In this document: piece by piece, positions 60,616-64,000 of the stretch
How the letters are laid out: each line of letters starts with the position of its first letter
How positions within the stretch are numbered: position 1 is the first letter of the stretch
Source: Actinomadura sp. 6K520
GTDB taxonomy: Bacteria; Actinomycetota; Actinomycetes; Streptosporangiales; Streptosporangiaceae
DNA: 64,000 nt
Direction of reading: 5' to 3'
NCBI RefSeq assembly: GCF_004349245.1
Contig: NZ_SMLC01000010.1
Coordinates: 1 to 64,000, forward strand
Made by a program: the position numbers and the translations under genes
The notes under the pieces: model-generated
What the model was told of the DNA's origin: nothing
What the model saw: the letters and a program-made list of their open reading frames with translations, nothing else
Database searches by the model: none

Positions 60616-61442
60616 GCGGCCCGCTCGCCAGGCGGACGCTGTCCTACCTGGGGTTCGCGCTGGTGGCGCTCTACTGCCTCGCGCCGTTCTACTGGATGAC
60701 GGTGTCGGCGTTCCGCAGGCCGCAGGACCAGTTCGACAACACGATCATCCCGGTGCGGTGGTCGTGGGAGAACTTCTCCGCGGTCTTCTCCGGCGACAAC
60801 GGGTTCGGGCGGGCGCTGGTCAACAGCCTCGTCGTGGCGGGCGCCACGACCGTGCTGACGCTGCTCATCGGCACGTTCACCGCCTACGCGCTGGCCCGGC
60901 TGGACTTCCGGTTCAAGAACGCCGTCCTCGCGCTCATCATCGCGACGACGATGTTCCCGGGAATCTCACAGCTCGTCCCCTTGCTGAAGCTCTTCACCGG
61001 CATCGGCTGGATCAACACCTACCAGGCGATGGTGGTCCCCAGCCTCGGGTTCGCGCTGCCGCTGTCGGTGTGGCTGCTCACGGCCTTCTTCCGGCAGCTG
61101 CCGTTCGAGCTGGAGCAGGCGGCCATGGTGGACGGCTGCACCCGCGGCCAGGCGTTCCGGAAGATCATCATTCCGCTCGCGGCGCCCGGGGTGTTCACCA
61201 CCGCGATCCTGACCTTCATCGCCGCGTGGAACGAGTTCCTCATCGCCCTGTCCATGGTCAACAAGAAGGACATGCAGACCGCCACGGTCGCGATCTCCAA
61301 GTTCACCGGCGTCTCCGGGTTCGACCAGCCGTTCGGCACCCAGATGGCGGCGGGCGTGCTCGTGACCGTCCCGCTGATCGTCGTGGTGCTGGTCTTCCAG
61401 CGCCGGATCGTCGCCGGCCTCACCGCCGGGGGGGTCAAGTGA
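60612..61442 (+). CDS. Sugar ABC transporter permease (MalG-like)
   Basis: 276 aa. ATG overlapping the previous stop. Six membrane segments; EAA loop EQAAMVDGCTRGQAFRKIIIPLAAPG; AWNEFLIALSMVN near the end. Partners the preceding MalF-like subunit. Confidence 0.95.
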   Translation: MSGPLARRTLSYLGFALVALYCLAPFYWMTVSAFRRPQDQFDNTIIPVRWSWENFSAVFSGDNGFGRALVNSLVVAGATTVLTLLIGTFTAYALARLDFRFKNAVLALIIATTMFPGISQLVPLLKLFTGIGWINTYQAMVVPSLGFALPLSVWLLTAFFRQLPFELEQAAMVDGCTRGQAFRKIIIPLAAPGVFTTAILTFIAAWNEFLIALSMVNKKDMQTATVAISKFTGVSGFDQPFGTQMAAGVLVTVPLIVVVLVFQRRIVAGLTAGGVK

Positions 61443-61488
61443 CCCCCTCCCGCGTGCACGCCGACAGCTCCCGACCCGAAGGACGTTC

Positions 61489-63132
61489 ATGACCCAGGAC
61501 ACCCTGACCGCCCCCGCCGGCGACCTCGCCGGGGACGGCACCCGCTGGTGGCGCGACGCCGTCATCTACCAGGTCTACGTGCGCAGCTTCGCCGACTCCG
61601 ACGGGGACGGCGTCGGCGACCTGCCGGGCATCCGGAGCCGGCTGCCGCACCTCGCCGGCCTCGGCGTGGACGCGCTGTGGCTGACACCGTTCTACGTCTC
61701 CCCCATGGCCGACTTCGGCTACGACGTCGCCGACTACCGCGACGTCGACCCGCTGTTCGGCACGCTCGACGACGCCCGCGGCCTCATCGCGGACGCGCAC
61801 GCCCACGGCCTGCGGATCATCGTCGACGTCGTGCCCAACCACACCTCCGACCGGCACGCCTGGTTCCAGGCCGCGCTCGCCGCCGCCCCCGGCTCCCCCG
61901 AGCGCGCCCGCTACATCTTCCGCGACGGGCGGGGACCGGACGGCGCCGAGCCGCCCAACGACTGGGAGTCGGTGTTCGGCGGCCCCGCCTGGACCCGGCT
62001 GCCGGACGGCCAGTGGTACCTGCACCTGTTCGCCCCCGAGCAGCCCGACCTGAACTGGGAGAACCCCGAGGTCCACGCCGAGTTCGCGGACGTCCTGCGG
62101 TTCTGGCTCGACCTCGGCGTCGACGGGTTCCGGGTGGACGTCGCGCACGGCATGGCCAAGGCGCCGGGGCTCCCCGACGTCGGCCACGCGGACCAGGTCG
62201 AGATGCTCGGCACGGCCGTCCTGCCGTATTTCGACCAGGACCACGTCCACGACATCCACCGCGAGTGGCGGCGGCTCCTCGACTCCTACGCCGGGGAGCG
62301 GATCGCCGTCGCGGAGGCGTGGGCGCCGACCCCGGAGCGCCTCGCCGCCTACACCCGCCCGGACGAGCTGCACCAGGCGTTCAACTTCCACTACCTCACC
62401 GCGTCGTGGGAGGCGCCCGCGATGCGGAGGGTCATCGAGGAGTCGCTGCGGACGGCCGGGGAGGTCGGCGCGCCCGCGACCTGGGTGCTGTCCAACCACG
62501 ACGTGAAACGGCACGTCACCCGGTACGGCGGCGGCGACCGGGGCCTGCGGCGCGCCCGCGCGGCGGCGCTGCTGACCCTGGCGCTGCCCGGCTCGTCCTA
62601 CGTCTACCAGGGCGAGGAGCTCGGCCTGCCGGAGGTGCTCGACCTGCCCGAGGAGTTCCAGCAGGACCCGCAGCGGCTGCGCGGCGACGGCGCCGGGCGC
62701 GACGGCTGCCGCGTGCCGCTGCCGTGGGAGGGCGAGGAGCCCCCGTTCGGCTTCGGCGCGGGCGGCGGCTCGTGGCTCCCGATCCCCACCGGATGGCGCG
62801 ACCTCACGGTCGCCGCGCAGCGCGACGACCCCCGCTCCATGCTCAACCTGTACGCGGAGGCGCTGCGCATCCGGCGCGCCCATCCCGCGCTCGGCGACGG
62901 CTCGTTGCGCTGGCTGGACGGTCCAGCGGGCACACTGGTGTTCGTCCGGGAAAGCGCAGGCGACGGTGCGCGCGGCCGGGTCGCGTGCGCCGTCAACCTG
63001 GGCGGCCGCGCCGTGCGCGTCCCCGCGTACGGCACGCGGCTGCTCGCGAGCGGGCCGGTCCGCGGGGACGGCGACCACGTCGAGCTGCCCCCGGACACCG
63101 CACTGTGGTGGGACGTCGAGGAGGACGGCTAA
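61489..63132 (+). CDS. GH13-family alpha-glucosidase
   Basis: 547 aa, cytoplasmic (no signal). ATG behind GAAGGACG. TIM-barrel motifs in order: region I DVVPNHTS, region II DGFRVDVAH (nucleophile Asp), region III IAVAEAW (acid/base Glu), region IV VLSNHDVKRH (third Asp). The overall layout (WWRDAVIYQVYVRSFADSDGDGVGDLPGI...) is that of oligo-1,6-/alpha-1,4-glucosidases (GH13_30-like). It hydrolyses the imported alpha-glucosides to glucose. Follows the permease by 46 bp and precedes the LacI gene by 10 bp. Confidence 0.94.
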   Translation: MTQDTLTAPAGDLAGDGTRWWRDAVIYQVYVRSFADSDGDGVGDLPGIRSRLPHLAGLGVDALWLTPFYVSPMADFGYDVADYRDVDPLFGTLDDARGLIADAHAHGLRIIVDVVPNHTSDRHAWFQAALAAAPGSPERARYIFRDGRGPDGAEPPNDWESVFGGPAWTRLPDGQWYLHLFAPEQPDLNWENPEVHAEFADVLRFWLDLGVDGFRVDVAHGMAKAPGLPDVGHADQVEMLGTAVLPYFDQDHVHDIHREWRRLLDSYAGERIAVAEAWAPTPERLAAYTRPDELHQAFNFHYLTASWEAPAMRRVIEESLRTAGEVGAPATWVLSNHDVKRHVTRYGGGDRGLRRARAAALLTLALPGSSYVYQGEELGLPEVLDLPEEFQQDPQRLRGDGAGRDGCRVPLPWEGEEPPFGFGAGGGSWLPIPTGWRDLTVAAQRDDPRSMLNLYAEALRIRRAHPALGDGSLRWLDGPAGTLVFVRESAGDGARGRVACAVNLGGRAVRVPAYGTRLLASGPVRGDGDHVELPPDTALWWDVEEDG

Positions 63133-63142
63133 TTTGAGACCC

Positions 63143-64000
63143 ATGACGACACGCCTGGCGGACATCGCGGTGCACGCCGGGGTGAGCGAGGCGACCGTGA
63201 GCCGCGTGCTCAACGGCAAGCCGGGCGTGTCCCCGACCACGCGCCAGGCGGTGCTCACCGCCCTGGACGTGCTCGGCTACGAGCGCCCGGCCCGGCTGCG
63301 CCAGCGGCGGGCCGGGCTGATCGGGCTGATCATCCCCGAGCTGACCAACCCGATCTTCCCCGCGTTCGCGGAGGTCATCGAGAGCGCGCTGGCCAGGCAC
63401 GGGTACATGGCGGTGCTGTGCTCGCAGGCGCCCGGCGGCGTCGCCGAGGACGAGTACATCGAGATGCTCCTGGAGCGCGGCGTCGCCGGGATCATCTTCG
63501 TCAACGGCCTGCACGCCAACGCGAACTCCGACCGGGCCCGGTACGCGCGGCTGCTGGAGCAGGCGCTGCCGATCGTGCTGGTGAACGGGTACCGCCCCGA
63601 CATCGACGCCCCGTTCATCTCGAACGACGACGTGGCGTCCATGGAGGCGATCGTCGCGCATCTGGCCGCAATGGGCCACCGGCGGATCGGGCTGGCGATC
63701 GGCCAGGACGTGTACGTGCCGACGCGGCGCAAGACCGAGGGCTTCCGCCGCGGGATGGCGGCGCACACCGACCTGACGCCCGGCGAGGTGGACGAGCTCG
63801 TCGTCAACACCATGTACACCGTCGAGGGCGGGCAGGCCGCGGCGACCCGGCTGCTCGACGCGGGCTGCACGGCGATCTGCGGCGGCAACGACATCATGGC
63901 CCTCGGCGCGATCCGGGCGGCCCGGCAGCGCGGGCTGCGGGTCCCCGCGGACGTCTCGGTCACCGGCATGGACGACTCGCTGCTCACCGCCTACCTGGAC
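63143..64000 (+). CDS. LacI-family transcriptional regulator (cut by window end)
   Basis: 286 codons are visible and the frame runs off the end of the window. HTH at residues 1-25 (TRLADIAVHAGVSEATVSRVLNGKPGVS) and hinge (LGYERPARLRQRRAGLIGLIIPELTNPIF), then the periplasmic-binding-like effector domain up to VSVTGMDDSLLTAYLD. The start follows the GH13 stop by 10 bp. It is probably the repressor of the alpha-glucoside operon, acting at the two palindromes near 58115-58162. About 45-55 residues are probably missing. Confidence 0.94.
   Translation, partial: MTTRLADIAVHAGVSEATVSRVLNGKPGVSPTTRQAVLTALDVLGYERPARLRQRRAGLIGLIIPELTNPIFPAFAEVIESALARHGYMAVLCSQAPGGVAEDEYIEMLLERGVAGIIFVNGLHANANSDRARYARLLEQALPIVLVNGYRPDIDAPFISNDDVASMEAIVAHLAAMGHRRIGLAIGQDVYVPTRRKTEGFRRGMAAHTDLTPGEVDELVVNTMYTVEGGQAAATRLLDAGCTAICGGNDIMALGAIRAARQRGLRVPADVSVTGMDDSLLTAYLD

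Overview
The window is very GC-rich, densely coding DNA of a filamentous actinobacterium, most likely a Thermomonosporaceae or Actinomadura-type organism. The evidence is GTG/ATG starts overlapping upstream stops, frequent leaderless promoters, an XRE-DUF397-ATPase set, F420-linked enzymes, hopanoid genes and a sugar ABC importer without its own ATPase. No rRNA, tRNA, CRISPR array, phage or insertion sequence was seen. It reads as ordinary chromosome carrying several accessory and biosynthetic islands.

Layout, left half. 0-1.5 kb: regulatory triad (ATPase-like protein, XRE regulator, DUF397). 1.6-4.4 kb: aconitase acnA with two MarR-type operators upstream. 4.8-6.2 kb: a secreted AA10 polysaccharide monooxygenase translationally coupled to a DUF305 lipoprotein. 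6.3-9.0 kb: two-component system with a secreted protein between its genes. 9.1-12.1 kb: DUF2804, carotenoid oxygenase and TetR. 12.2-19.3 kb: hopanoid operon hpnC-hpnD-hpnE-prenyl synthase-shc-hpnH. 19.3-21.3 kb: PAP2-O-acyltransferase fusion. 21.4-24.3 kb: PadR/DUF1707, LysR, a tiny zinc-ribbon protein and a PPOX/F420-type protein. 24.3-29.1 kb: Entner-Doudoroff operon edd-glk-eda with a divergent ROK regulator. A 42-bp palindromic repeat sits twice in this operon and builds the edd stop and the glk start.

Right half. 29.7-38.3 kb: a complete class IV lanthipeptide cluster: LanL synthetase, S9 prolyl-oligopeptidase-type protease, a 51-aa precursor (lanA, 34433-34588) and a heterodimeric ABC exporter with one degenerate ATP site. 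38.4-47.3 kb: small regulator-plus-target units (CGNR with VOC/PNPOx; TetR with a membrane protein; TetR with an MpaB-family oxygenase), an I36 inhibitor, a lipase-like hydrolase, DUF1349 and PAP2 proteins. 47.3-50.1 kb: metY-metX behind a leaderless cysteine-type leader peptide. 50.1-56.5 kb: a seven-gene operon (GTP cyclohydrolase II, CDP-alcohol phosphatidyltransferase, dehydrogenase, divergent 6-pyruvoyl-tetrahydropterin-synthase homologue, GT4 glycosyltransferase, methyltransferase, lipid-flippase-like protein) converging on a creatininase-family hydrolase. This looks like an uncharacterised pathway. 56.6-58.0 kb: two tandem RlaP-like nucleotidyltransferases. 58.2-64 kb: alpha-glucoside uptake operon with a GH13 glucosidase and a LacI regulator cut by the window end.

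The strongest candidates for new biology are the class IV lanthipeptide cluster with its co-encoded Pro-specific protease, the GTP-cyclohydrolase/phospholipid-type operon, and the palindromic repeat that is read in all three frames of one strand.
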